64,000 nt of DNA from Hormiphora californensis (lineage: Eukaryota; Ctenophora; Tentaculata; Cydippida; Pleurobrachiidae), in the NCBI GenBank assembly GCA_020137815.1, contig CM035355.1:7947173-8011172 (forward strand), given 5' to 3'. How positions within the stretch are numbered: position 1 is the stretch's first letter; the number at the start of each line of letters is the position of its first letter. The position numbers and the translations under genes were made by a program. The notes under the pieces were generated by a model that worked only from the letters and a program-made list of their open reading frames with translations, was not told where the DNA came from and searched no databases. Of this stretch, positions 48,401 through 63,975 are shown in pieces.

Positions 48401-49798
48401 TCCTTACCTCTTGTGACAACTGAGCATCAATAAGTTATTGAATGATAGATAAGACATCGATATCATATATTTTTGGGCAATCCGTACAATTTCTTCAGAA
48501 ATCATAGCTTCATTGGACAACTAAGGACGCGGACGTCTCGAAAACTGATTTAAAAGTAAGTTACCAAATAGCACAAGATACCTTATGTATAAGGTGCTAT
48601 TTGGTAACTTACTTTTAAATATTCCTTCGGACGGGTCCTTTTACCATGACTAATGCTTAATACCGTAGTAGATCAGGTTTCTTAGCATACAATATAGAAA
48701 CTTAAACTCTTTTTTAAACTCGATAAGGGATATAGCGAGAATAAGTACTAACTTACTGTCGAAAACATGCATAGATTACCTGTCATTACCTTGGAATTGG
48801 GTTACCGACGAACTTATACAGTCGGACCCCGATTTAGTGGCATCCTCGGGGGAAAAAAATCTTGCCACTAAATCGGGGTGCCACTAAATCGGGTTCAAAT
48901 AATGTTAATTTCCTATATCGGGGGAAAAAATCCTGCCACTAAATCGGGGTGCCACTAAATCGGGGGCCACTAAATCGGGGTCCGACTGTATAAACTTCTA
49001 AAAGTTTCTAAAAACTTCTAAAAATTTCTAAAAATTTCTAAAAACTTCTAAAAATTTCTAAAAATTTCCATTTACATACTAAAAACTTCCAAAAATTTCC
49101 ATTGTCCATAAATTTCTATAAATTTCTAAAAATTTCTAAAAATTTCCAAAAAATTCTAAAAATTTCCAAAAATTTCCAAAAACTTCTAAAAAAGTGGGTA
49201 TCAATGGAAATTTTTAGGGTTGAACCCCCCCCCCCCCCAACAATTCTTCCAGATACAGTCGGACCCCGACTTAACGGCCCCCGATTCAGCGGAAACCCCG
49301 ATAAAACCCTTTCCCCCGAGGGTGCCGTTAAATCGGGGTCCGACTTTACCTCTTGTTCGAGGGTTCGTATCCGTTGTGCCTTGCCAACGTCACCATCCTT
49401 GATATACCCATGCTTCTCCCTTTCGTCAAGGAGGGCCTTTTTTAGAACAACAACCTGGGCACGCACCTGGGGGGGTTGTTGGAACTTGGAGTGAGGGTGG
49501 AGAGGGGCACGCACCTGAGGAAGGGTGGGGGTGGGGTGAGGGATGATGTAGTGATGGTTTAGGGGGACGGTTGAAGTTGGGTCTGGAATTGTCTAAGATG
49601 CTAAAATGTATTTCCAGGTAAATCTAAACGTTGGTCCGACATGAGAAATAGAAGTAAAGATATCCGTAGTATGTAACAACACTACCCTACCTGTGCATAC
49701 TGTGTTGCTAGGCGAGTGTATTTAGAAGTCACATCCTCGCTATCTCTCGAGCAGGATGTTACACTGGAGGGAGGGGAGACGCTTCGTCGGTCATCCAT
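35649..49798 (-). CDS. PPP1R21: PPP1R21 (protein phosphatase 1 regulatory subunit 21), 17 exons
   Basis: Endosomal coiled-coil protein, a subunit of the Rab5-binding FERRY complex in vertebrates. Exons in order: 49691-49798, 49350-49466, 47245-47433, 46397-46620, 46082-46187, 45695-45838, 45463-45561, 45234-45322, 42330-42466, 40377-40515, 38839-39337, 38597-38698, 38491-38514, 38259-38331, 37762-37877, 37423-37563, 35649-35816. They sum to 2475 nt (824 residues; human about 780) with all phases consistent and no frameshift. Landmarks: VRAQVVVLKKALLDE, VDSLVFRNKQLSARVESLQ, SKIRENERLH, LEQSKEHWMLEAQL and a C-terminal LMSEHLCALND. Oddities: a repetitive Asp/Asn-rich insertion coded in exon 11, a 24-nt microexon 13, a MITE abutting the exon 2 donor, duplicated acceptor edges at exons 2, 3, 4 and 9, and a GPCR on the other strand inside intron 9. 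Confidence 0.95.
35894..37323. mobile_element. 1.4-kb inverted-repeat element in a PPP1R21 intron (outer)
   Basis: Left end TTAAAGTGAGAGTGGACCGG is inverted at 37303-37323. The left arm continues GGACAAGTTTGTTGTA...GTAGTGGAGATTAGC, interrupted by another element. Arms also match at 36578-36672 against 37182-37277 (ATCACTGAGATATTTTTGTT). The central loop is about 500 nt. No transposase seen. Confidence 0.75.
35939..36575. mobile_element. 637-bp foldback nested by TA duplication
   Basis: Ends CACGGTGTTCATTTTGGATC and the complement of CAGGGTGTTCATTTTGGATC. Arms of about 310 nt surround an 18-nt loop (36240-36265), nearly a perfect hairpin. TA lies at 35937-35938 and 36576-36577. The opposite arm of the outer element supplies the uninterrupted sequence TTTGTCGTAGCTAGTAGAG, confirming the insertion point. 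Confidence 0.88.
38930..39140. repeat. Coding minisatellite in PPP1R21 exon 11
   Basis: Repeats of TCCGTCATTTGGTCCGTCAT type encode, on the minus strand, Asp/Asn-rich units such as NDGYDTQNDRHD and NDGLNDGYDIPN. The frame is kept through about 200 nt because units are multiples of 3, giving a disordered acidic loop absent from human PPP1R21. Confidence 0.85.
39352..39425. repeat. (GA)n microsatellite
   Basis: GA run immediately upstream, in the minus-strand sense, of PPP1R21 exon 11; on that strand it reads CT and provides a pyrimidine tract. A GC-rich stretch follows to about 39680. Confidence 0.9.
40768..41884 (+). CDS. Divergent class A-like G-protein-coupled receptor, two exons
   Basis: Exons 40768-40916 and 40996-41884 join in phase (CG|G) to encode 345 residues. 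The short N terminus has three possible N-glycosylation sites (NST, NNS, NWT). TM1 keeps the GIIAN asparagine. TM3 has SVCRTIGVWMPF where class A usually has (D/E)RY, so the acid and tyrosine are missing. TM7 ends NSVINPGIYFVR, an NPxxY match. The third intracellular loop is long and basic (RDTERRLGPTDKKVSKQ). It lies inside a PPP1R21 intron on the opposite strand. Ligand unknown. The second-loop cysteine pattern is not obvious, so I call it class A-like on TM1 and TM7 evidence. Confidence 0.8.
42520..42570 (-). repeat. PPP1R21: Duplicate of the PPP1R21 exon 9 5' edge
   Basis: The stretch ACATCAACATTGACTCTCCT followed by GAAAGGCTGCAGGAGAGAGG repeats the true exon 9 start and acceptor (42430-42485) with few changes. 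The decoy exon would start at 42553. Not expected to be spliced productively because no matching donor follows. Confidence 0.85.
42950..44985. repeat. ~300-bp tandem repeat with GTGCAGGGGCAAA motifs
   Basis: Several diverged copies of a unit containing TTATAATTAATTAATTAA, then ATGACTCGTAGTTATAC, then AGAACATGCATACAAAGTTT and GTGCAGGGGCAAAATTTTAA. The array sits in PPP1R21 intron 8 and is split by a MITE at 43504. No coding. Confidence 0.8.
43504..44356. mobile_element. 853-bp MITE, ends CAGTCGGACCCCGATTTAGTG, TA duplication
   Basis: Termini CAGTCAGACCCCGATTTAGT and the complement of CAGTCGGACCCCGATTTAGTGG, with TGCCACTAAATCGGGG blocks repeated inside both ends. TA lies at 43502-43503 and 44357-44358. 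The uninterrupted host repeat GTTATACTACTAGAACATGC is present at about 44760. An inner palindrome (43760-44223, ACGTATCGGTTCG) makes this the long member of the family. Termini resemble pogo/Tigger-type elements. Confidence 0.88.
46290..46396. repeat. ATTACCTAATTCCCTCTA tandem repeat at PPP1R21 exon 4 donor
   Basis: About six short units made of AATTACCTAATTCCCTCT. On the minus strand each contains GGTAATT, the same donor sequence used by exon 4 (AAAAAG|GTAATT), so several donor-like GTAATT sites follow in the intron. Confidence 0.75.
46625..47170. repeat. GGGGAGTGGGGAG minisatellite with duplicated exon 4 edge
   Basis: Degenerate units built from GTGTGAGAGAGATGGGGAGTG. At 47096-47120 the text TCTATAGATTGAAGCTGGGG copies the exon 4 start plus acceptor (46609-46630). 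The decoy exon start would be 47107. Confidence 0.85.
47440..48005. repeat. 14-bp minisatellite (TCACACATTAGGGG) with two copies of the PPP1R21 exon 3 edge
   Basis: Dozens of TCACACATTAGGGG units. Embedded at about 47816-47862 and 47951-48003 are copies of the first 39-42 nt of exon 3 with its acceptor and pyrimidine tract (TTGCTTGTTACGGAATACCA then TCAACCTGGA). The true edge ends at 47433. TTAGGG inside the unit is coincidental, not a telomere. Confidence 0.9.
48108..49243. mobile_element. Inverted-repeat element rich in TAAAAATTTC units
   Basis: CAATTGGGGGGGGGTTCAAC...AAAAATTTCCATTTCC at the left is matched inverted by GGAAATTTTTAGGGTTGAAC then a C run and AACAATT at the right. Sub-terminal zones are arrays of AAAAATTTCTAAAAATTTCC in opposite orientations (48165-48330, 48992-49195). 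A palindrome (48545-48615) and a MITE (48819-48988) lie inside. In PPP1R21 intron 2. Confidence 0.7.
48819..48988. mobile_element. 170-bp MITE of the CAGTCGGACCCCGATTTA family
   Basis: Exact termini CAGTCGGACCCCGATTTAGT with complement, flanked by TA at 48817-48818 and 48989-48990. It has the same GGGGGAAAAAAATC.TGCCACT block as the 853-bp copy, so it is an internally deleted sibling. Confidence 0.9.
49256..49346. mobile_element. 91-bp MITE copy abutting PPP1R21 exon 2
   Basis: CAGTCGGACCCCGACTTAAC at the left; at the right TAAATCGGGGTCCGACTT, where the family has CCGACTG. TA at 49254-49255 and 49347-49348. The right TA and the element end form positions +2 to +6 of the exon 2 donor on the minus strand (GAG|GTAAAG). 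Confidence 0.88.
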
Positions 49799-50177
49799 TA
49801 GAGATAGCAGGTGGGTCATCGGAATGGGTAGGAAACATCCATTCACAGGGAGCTGGGAGTTGTAATGGAGAGCTGCTAGCTATAGGGGTTTATAGGGAGT
49901 TAATAGGGAGTTTATATGGAGGGAGTTAGGGAGTTTATAGGGGTTTAGAGAGTTGAGAAATTGGGGAGTTAGATAGTTGGGGTTTAGGGACTTATAACTA
50001 CCTATAACTAGGATGAAACAATAAGGAATTGAAACAGAGTGTTGGTCATGATAAAATGGTTTTACTGTCTTAGAAATGAATAAACAATTAAAAAGATGCT
50101 GCTTCTCAAAAGTTTCTGTGTTCGACTCTCTCAGCTTCTCACATTCTCTCCTTCATTCTATCCTTCATTCTCTCATC
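49799..50177. other. Intergenic gap between PPP1R21 start and DHX38 stop
   Basis: About 380 nt contain the DHX38 3' UTR and the PPP1R21 promoter, both genes on the minus strand. A short purine-rich repeat (TAGGGAGTTTATAGGG) spans 49870-49960. The distance is short enough for transcription of one gene to affect the other. Confidence 0.6.
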
Positions 50178-56421
<6,244 letters not shown>

Positions 56422-58384
56422 TTTCTACAAATATTTATAAACTATTATTTTCAAAACAACAATAGCAATCTGTAAAAATTACAAAGGCCTACAGGAACCT
56501 CTGTGACACACAGGACACTCGCCATAGCACGAGAGAACAGCAACAAATACAAATACAAATACAATTATAATTTATATCCCGCTTTTGGGCCTATGCATTG
56601 TTAGTGCTAGGAGGACGCCGTTTCAATCAGTCGATTGAAGCAACGCACCCACCACTAACAAGCCTTCTAAAGCGGCTCTTATAGGATTATAAGATCCTAA
56701 AGGCCTTAAAAAACCGTCGGCAGTCATTCGATATAATATATATATAAATGTAAGTAGAAAATAAGGGTTATAAAATATCTAATTAAGAAATAGCGTAATT
56801 AATTCGTTGAGTGATTAAGTAGTTAGATAATTGAGAAATTAACTAGTTAGATAATAGATAATTAACTAGTTAGATAATAACTAGTTAGATAATTAACTGT
56901 TGATTAATAAGTACATAGTGTAAATACTAAGTAAGTAGTATAGTTTAATAATTAATTCAAGTAAAAGGCTAGTGATCTAAAAAGGAGGCGAATAGCTAAG
57001 TAATTAGTTAATGGATAAAGTAACTGTAACAGGATAACCGATAAGGTAATACACACTAACCATATTAATTGCTATATAAGGTTATGATCTAATAAATGGC
57101 CTATGGAAAATTCTAAAGAAGCTGGTAATAAATTAACGAATAACGAGGTAGAAAAATAAAAAGCAAGAGACCAGAGGTCAGACAGATAGGTTAAATACAA
57201 AGCTGTTAATAAATTAATTAATTGGAGCGGTAAAAAAAATAAAAAGGCAGGAGGCCAGTGCAATGGCCAGTCAGAATAAGTTAATTAATGCGGTTGGGTT
57301 TAAAATTTAATGTACGATAAAAACGTTAAGCTAATTAAAATAAGCTGTAAGATAGATAACTGTACTAGACGTAAGTATTTAGGTTATAATTTAAAGTAAT
57401 TTTAAGGTAACTAGGATAGAGAAGATAAAAATTAAGAGCTGCCCAACTTAGAAACTCTAGAGTCTATTCTCCAAACACACTCGTATAAAGTCCATCTATG
57501 TTTATCGTCTTGATGTCTTCGAGAACGTAATACCCTCCGTGATGTTCACTGAACATTGTTCAGGCTGGCTCACTCGCTCGCTCAAAGAACCTATGACTCT
57601 ACTCTAGCCAGAAAGGAAAGAAACTCAACACACACTGTCACAATACAACCAGAAAATATACTCAAAAAAAACTCGACACTCTTGACATGATATCAGACCC
57701 CTACTCTACTCATATGTTGGAGGAAAGGACTTCAGATGATGATGTAGTTATAGGGGATGTAGTCAGAATAGGAATGTAGTAATGATAGGAATGTAGCACA
57801 GTAGAGGAATGTAGGACGTAAAAGGAAAGACCTCCCATCCGAGACTTCACCACAACACAGCCTTTCCCACAGCCTTTCCCACGATGATTCTAAAACTCCA
57901 AACCGAGACTCAGCCGATCACCTCAAAACCTCACTTCAAAGCCAAAAGAGGCACCACTTCACAGACCCTACCACCGTCAGTCCGATATTATGTGTGAAAC
58001 ACCGAGAGCATCTACTACTCAGCAGGTGTACCCCAATATTACGAATAAAGTGGTGAGCCTCCTGGGTTTCACCTGTATGTCTCCCGGAGGCATGGAGTGC
58101 GGATAGGGCAGCGATTTCGGCTTTTCAGGACTTTAAAACGTTTTGAAATTTTTTTGAGGTGGTTAGCAAAATAAAAAGGATGACTTAATATAAAAATTCC
58201 GCGCTGCATTATCAATATGCGCGTCTCGTCGCCGCCGCGCAATCCAGTGTGATTTCAAAAAGTCACGTTTTTGTTTTTGTTTCGATCTTTGCAACCGTTT
58301 TTCTCCAAGTTTTCATATTCTGTAGCTTTTTACGGAAGTAGCACTTCCTAACCTGTTTTTAACCGATAAATCTTTCAGCGTCAC
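56422..58384. promoter_or_regulatory. Divergent intergenic region between DHX38 and the RNFT-like gene
   Basis: The two genes start head to head about 1.96 kb apart, so promoters of both should be here. The middle (56740-57440) is very AT-rich with TAACTAGTTAGATAAT repeats (56815-56900). No exon is evident; a 63-residue minus frame at 57072-57263 is composition-driven. GCGCGTCTCGTCGCCGCCGC at about 58218 is a small CpG-rich patch before the RNFT start. Confidence 0.5.
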
Positions 58385-59474
58385 ATGTCCCACTACCGTG
58401 TGTCGCATACCCGATCTGCCAGCTGGTCCCCGCAGCGGGAATTCATCGAATCGTCGCTGGGGGAACCGCTCCGTAATGTCCTTCGAGAGTACGTCCCATC
58501 GGCCCTCATTCAGAACAATGATAGTCAACCGACAAATCATGAAGGAGCGGCAACTGTAAACATGGGAGAGGAAGAGGATGAGAGAGAGAATTCTAATTCC
58601 CCGGGAAACTTCGATTTCAGCGTGTGTTTAAAATTCGCAAAACAAATCCTCCCCTTTGCTATCCTTCTCTTATTGCGGTGGGTTTGGGAGCACAGAACCG
58701 GTATTGTGGTCCTTGTTGGTCTCTTCCTGACATTTCTCCACTTTAATAAGACAATAACTCGACATGTCTCTCTGAGAGATAGGAGACACGTCTCTACCAT
58801 CGTCGCTAACATGGCCTTTCTAGCACTGAACGTTCACGTTGTCTACTACGTGTTTCACGCTGAAAAACTATACCGTTGTCTCTATTTCTTTGCTCCTGAA
58901 GTTGATAATACCCTGTGGGATGTGCTCTTGGGTAGTTGGTATCACCGACTTTCATGGTTCGGTTCGCGGTTATGTTTCTAAAGTGTTTGTGTATTGTGCA
59001 ATGGCGGTGTTTAGTCCCCTATAAATCACGTGGTAAATGGTACATGTTGCTGGAACACATTGCACAGTTTTATAGAACACTCCTCCCCGCTCCACGGTGG
59101 TTGGCTTTCTTCCTCTCTGATAACCAAGGATTCACCATGGGACTAACTCTATCTGCTATCTACACCGTCATCAAACTGGTCCACATCTTCAGTCAGATTC
59201 ACTGAGTTGTGCGCTGCTCTAAGGTTCTTCTTCCGTGATCAGTACTACTGGTAACTCTGTATCCAACTCTGAATTAACAGACACTCAGTGCCCTATTTGC
59301 CAGGAGGAGGTTGAGGACCCCATCAGACTGCACTGTAACCATGTATTTTGTGAAGGGTGTATCACATCTTGGCTGGATCGCCATCCAACATGCCCAATGT
59401 GTCGAGCTAGAATCACCACTCAACCTCCCATCTGGAGGGATGGGTCTACCTCCGCTTTTGTGCAATTCTTCTGA
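58385..59474 (+). CDS. RNFT1/RNFT2-like RING-finger transmembrane E3 ligase, intronless, several frameshifts
   Basis: RNFT proteins are multi-pass ER-membrane ubiquitin ligases. The frame from ATG 58385 gives a polar N terminus, then membrane segments (ILPFAILLLLRWVW, TGIVVLVGLFLTFLHFNKT, MAFLALNVHVVYYVF), then matches in shifted frames: VVGITDF, KSRGKWYMLLEHIAQFYRTLLP and a last hydrophobic stretch, and finally a C3HC4 RING (CPIC, CNHVFCEGC, CPMC) with the family's terminal IWRDGSTS..Q. About 360 residues in total. Family similarity is uninterrupted, with no introns, but reading it requires four single-base corrections near 58928, 58950, 59203 and 59247. Either the consensus is wrong or this is a decayed retrocopy. 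No poly(A) tract follows the stop, which weakens the retrocopy reading. It is divergent from DHX38 and co-directional with membralin. Confidence 0.8.
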
Positions 59475-60292
59475 GTACTTTACCAACTGTGTGTGTGCTT
59501 TTTACCCCCCCCCCTCTGTATCTGTGTGTATATGTGGAGCTTTATTTTTTGAGTTATTAACACAACCTCTCTGAAGATTACCCCTCTCTCCCCCTGTATT
59601 TTGAGATTAATGAAGATCCGAGTTTATTTACCCGATCACTGTAACTTAGTGAAACAACAAACTGTAACCATGATATCAAACTGTAACCATGGTAACAAAC
59701 TGTAACCATGGTAACAAACTGTAACTGTGGTAACAAACTGTAACCATGGTAACAAACTGTAACAATGATAACGGGGATCTGGGAGCGTTTAACATACACT
59801 GTTTGTTTGTAAAACATTTTGTTTCTGCGTTGTGCATGTTGCACGATATATATATTTCTCAGCAATTTACCTCCCGTTTTAATTGTTTTCACTCCACTCT
59901 CCTGCCCTAATTGCAGACCCCAATTGCACACCCTAATAAACCCTAGTTAAACACCCTAATTAGTGATTGCATACTCTAATTACAAACTATCCCTACGTTA
60001 AATAGGTGTAATGTACTGATTGAACCATGATATAGCTCACCGGGTTACCTATCCACCTTATTCTCCACCTTTCTGTGGCCATGTAACTGGTTGAAAGCTC
60101 AGAGAGACCACCAGAGAGAGAAGGGTTATCCACACGTCCACCAGAAAGAGAAGGGTTGACACTGATAGGGAGAGAGGCCACATATTTAGGGCAGAAACAC
60201 AGCCCAACAAAGGGTAGAAACCCACGCCCTATACCGAGAAGGGACACCCTACACAACCAGTTCCTACAGAAGTAACACCCAGGTGGAATTAA
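59475..60292. other. Intergenic region RNFT to membralin
   Basis: Contains seven copies of a 21-bp repeat (AACTGTAACCATGGTAACAA) at 59651-59770 and short CCCTAATT repeats near 59930. Otherwise no feature; it should hold the membralin promoter. A minus frame of 87 residues at 59993-60256 lacks any recognisable motif. Confidence 0.55.
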
Positions 60293-60706
60293 ATGGACCC
60301 GACGATGGACATTCTACACGCAAACGACCACATGATGGCCCAAACCCATATCCGTCTCTTTCATCGACTCTTCTACAAGCTCAGCCTCTTTTATGCGACC
60401 AGAGTTCCCCGGAAAGCAAGGGCTATCATTGATAAGGCAATGATGTTACAGGTAATTTAATAGTCAGTAAATGATCGGTTTCACTTAATTTAACATGTGG
60501 GTTGCATGATACACAGTACTTTATTAACTACCTACTACCCCTTGGGTCTCTACTCTCTAGAGTATAGTCTCTGTGTGTCTTGGGTGCTACACTATAAATT
60601 GCATAAAGTATGGAAGCTAATTCATCATAGAATCCTTCAAGCCGCACCCTGTTGCCCTTTCCAAGTATAATGTAGTATACTTCTCTCTATTTCTCTCTCT
60701 CTCTCA

Positions 60707-60737
<31 letters not shown>

Positions 60738-62627
60738 TCTCTCGCTCTCTCTCTCTCATCTCAAGCTAGAAATTATCGCACCTCCCACCACACCTAAGTA
60801 CACAAGTTTGAAACTGTATAAATACACTGGCATTAGCTCTACTGCAATAGTTTGAAAATCATTTATCACTAGAGAATTTATCATTTTCTCCGGTTGGCGG
60901 TTAGTTATCATCTAGTACTTTATCTGAATTTGAATCCTTTTCTAGGCGGTGTTGTGTATTTTATTATTGCTCTACGTCCACACTGCTTTCCTTGCAAGCT
61001 CCTCAACCTGTCTGGATGGATATGTGGGGACTTGGAGACGAGATGGGATTCTCAGGGCACAGGTTGAACCTCCTCCACCACCACCACCAGAAATAAATTC
61101 AGGTATATTGTGAAACACTCTGCTTGTTGTTGAATAACCTTTTATGTGTACCCCGGGGGTACTACCCTCCCCCGCCTTGCAGTCTCGCTTGAAGCTTCTA
61201 CCCAATGTACACTGTACCCCTCTGACCAGCATTACGTGTAGTTTGTTTGTATCTCCCTTGTACTACCCTCTGGTGTTTGTGCGATGTGGAGATTGTTTGT
61301 ACACGAACAGTGCAGCAATTGTATACATCCTAGTGTGTAAAAACATGCTGAGCTTTTATGTGTAGAGAAAGAAAGCCAAACAAATTCATTTCTTGAAGAC
61401 GATGTCCTTTCTTAGCTTTTCCTCTCTCCTTCAATCTCTTTCTGAGAATGAGTAAGAAAGAGAGAAAGGTAGAGAATGAAACAGAGAGTAAGAGAGAGTT
61501 TCAACTTGTTTAGAGACAGAGAGAACATGCTAAGTGTATACATACTGAGAGTACATCAAGTATATATTGTATTGGCTAAGTGTACATGTTTTTAGCCTGC
61601 TATGTTTACAGTCCCGTCGTGACTGTCTAGCAATGTGTGTGTAACAGAGAGGTGAAAAGGAAGTGTTCATGCAATTAATATGTCATGTGTGTGTCAGTGA
61701 GAATATAACCTAAGTGGGGTTAGGGTGGGAATAACTCGTAATTCCTACCACCTACTGTACTCCTTTCTAACCCCATTCCCCCCCCCCCCCCCCATTAGTT
61801 CTCCCTCCAACCCCCTCCCCTCTCCATCTCACCCCTTTCTAACCCCATTTCCCCCTCCAGACTCCCCATTCTTCTCCCTCTAACTCCCTCCGCTCTCTAT
61901 CTCACCCCTTTCTAACCCCATTTCCCCTCCTTTCTAACCCCATGTCCCCCTACAGATAGTGATAAAACACCGCCAGTACACAGTCATCAGACACTAATGG
62001 AGGAACAGTATGTTATGGAGTACTCCCTACACTACTCTTTCCTTCGTATGGACGATAGTCTGAGACAGAATCTTAGCATTCCCGTTACTAATGTTACAAT
62101 AGGTAAATAGGATATATGGTTGCCATGGCGACATGAGAGATTGTACAGCCATATTCTTTAGACCGATTAAAGTTAAAACAACTTATCCTTCCTTTTCTCA
62201 CACAATATATTCCTCAGACCGAAATGACGTGTGTTTTGGTAACTTTTTGAGCCGCTTTCTACTGGAGCATCTGTTTGGTTATGACGATATTCTGATGAGC
62301 AGTTTCAAGAAAATAGCTGCAAATGTTTCCAATAAAGGTAGGGGCGTGCAAAAAGCCAAAAGGTTGCGAAAATTGGACAGTCGGAAAGCACACTTGATTT
62401 TGAGTTCCAGTGGCGTCAGAAATAGAGCACCCATTGAACACATTATATTACAAAACCCTGTACCCTGTACCCTGTACTCACCAAGACAGTTTACATTAGT
62501 TTTTTCCTCTCTCTGTCTCAGGATTCCTGCGTAACGTGGTGACTGGTGAACATTACCGGTTCATTGACATGTGGCTAAACAAACTGAACTTTCTCCTTTC
62601 TTTCGTCCTAATGATCACACTGGTAGG

Positions 62628-62724
<97 letters not shown>

Positions 62725-63975
62725 GTCTGTCTGTCTGTCTGTCTGTCTGCCTGTCTGCCTGTTTGTATGTCGGTCTGTCTGTCTGTCTGTCTGCCTGCCT
62801 GTCTGTCTGTCTGTCTTTCTGTCTGTCTGTCTGTCTGTTCGTACATTCTAAGTTTGTATGTTTCTCTTTTTGTTTGCCTGTCTAAAATGTCTGCTTGTAT
62901 GTATGCCTTTACAGTACTAATCGTCGTATTTTATGTGTCTATAATTTAATAATAGTCTTGTTGAAACACAGAAGGGTATGTACAATCTGTGTACAATCTA
63001 TTTGGTACATATTAGTAGGAATGGACTTTGATGAAAGTACGGACTGCCGCCCAATTAACCCAATTACATTACATTTCAGACCTCTGTAATATCCATGCTG
63101 ATGCGACTGTGTCATCATCAACTGTTTAAATTCTTCTGCAAACTATTGTGTAAGTTTTTGAGTACCTATGCCGTCTACAGTATAACAGTGTATTGAGTAC
63201 ACTTTGCATCACCTTGACACCACCATTTGCATTCAAATACACCAAACTGTATGGAGAGAGAGAAGTGAACTGTGAAATTGCATAACCCAACCCCGCCCCC
63301 AGGGTGTTGAAATTGATTATGCCCTTTTTAGCAGTTTAGAGACTTTAGGGGGGACTTTAGAGATTGGAAATGTGTTAAAAACACGTCATTGAAATAAATC
63401 ATAGTGAAAAACCCCTCTTCTCCCCTCCCTATAAAACATCTCGCTCCCTTTCCTGCCTATCTAACATGTCCAACTCCTCCCTCCCCTCCAAACATCTATA
63501 ACCCCTCCCTCCCTTTCCAGTTGCCCTCCCCTCTATCTTCCTCTAACCCCCAACTCTCCCGTTTCAGTTGCCCTCCCCTCTCTAACCCCCTCCCTTCCTT
63601 CCCTCTCTAACCCCAACTCTCCCGTTTCAGTTGCCCTTCAGAACCAGGTTTTATATCCAGTTTGGATGCCCTTTCCCATTGCATCAATAATGACAATGTT
63701 CCTTGCACTATGGGGTAAGTGAGAATGAGAAAGTGAGAGATAATTTGTATCAGGTGTCAAACATGTCAACTCTTGACTGTGATTTAGAGATTCCTTGATC
63801 TGTTAAAAACTTAACTCCCAACACTATCTCCTCCACTCCCAGGTTTAGAGACAATAATGACAGAACTGCTTGATGATCCGATGGTCAGTTTCCATTTGAT
63901 CGCCTTTGTGTGGATGGCAGATAACTATTACACAATATGTTGCCACAACTATCTCTCCAAGAAACATTTTCCGAG
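60293..63975 (+). CDS. TMEM259: Membralin (TMEM259), exons 1-8, continues past the window
   Basis: ER multi-pass membrane protein, part of an ER-associated degradation complex in mammals. Exons: 60293-60451, 60946-61102, 61956-62102, 62218-62337, 62522-62622, 63080-63149, 63631-63714, 63843-63975; phases agree throughout. Matches to the family in order: [21 protein letters not shown]1 [49 protein letters not shown] then [26 protein letters not shown]2 [20 protein letters not shown]; and [31 protein letters not shown]. No signal peptide; N terminus cytosolic by family precedent. NVS and NVT may be lumenal glycosylation sites. Compared with vertebrate membralin, the segment after TM1 is short ([11 protein letters not shown]). 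About 323 residues are coded here; the remaining C terminus lies beyond the edge. Confidence 0.94.
60683..60757. repeat. (CT)n microsatellite
   Basis: CT run in membralin intron 1. Confidence 0.9.
62627..62845. repeat. (GTCT)n microsatellite immediately after a membralin donor
   Basis: About 50 GTCT tetramers, starting a few bases after the exon 5 donor (CTG|GTAGGT at 62623). Frames such as SVCLSVCL are repeat artefacts. Confidence 0.95.
63420..63635 (+). repeat. TMEM259: CCCTCCC-rich repeat with three copies of a membralin splice acceptor
   Basis: TTTCCAG|TTGCCCTCCCCTC (acceptor at 63520), CCGTTTCAG|TTGCCCTCCCC (63567) and CCGTTTCAG|TTGCCCTTCAG (63630, used). The flanking CCCCCAACTCTC is repeated too, so the acceptor and first bases of exon 7 have been duplicated with the minisatellite. 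Confidence 0.85.

Noticed and set aside
62536-62949. Cys/Leu/Ser/Val repeat membrane protein
   Set aside because: Translation of a GTCT tetranucleotide repeat following a membralin donor.
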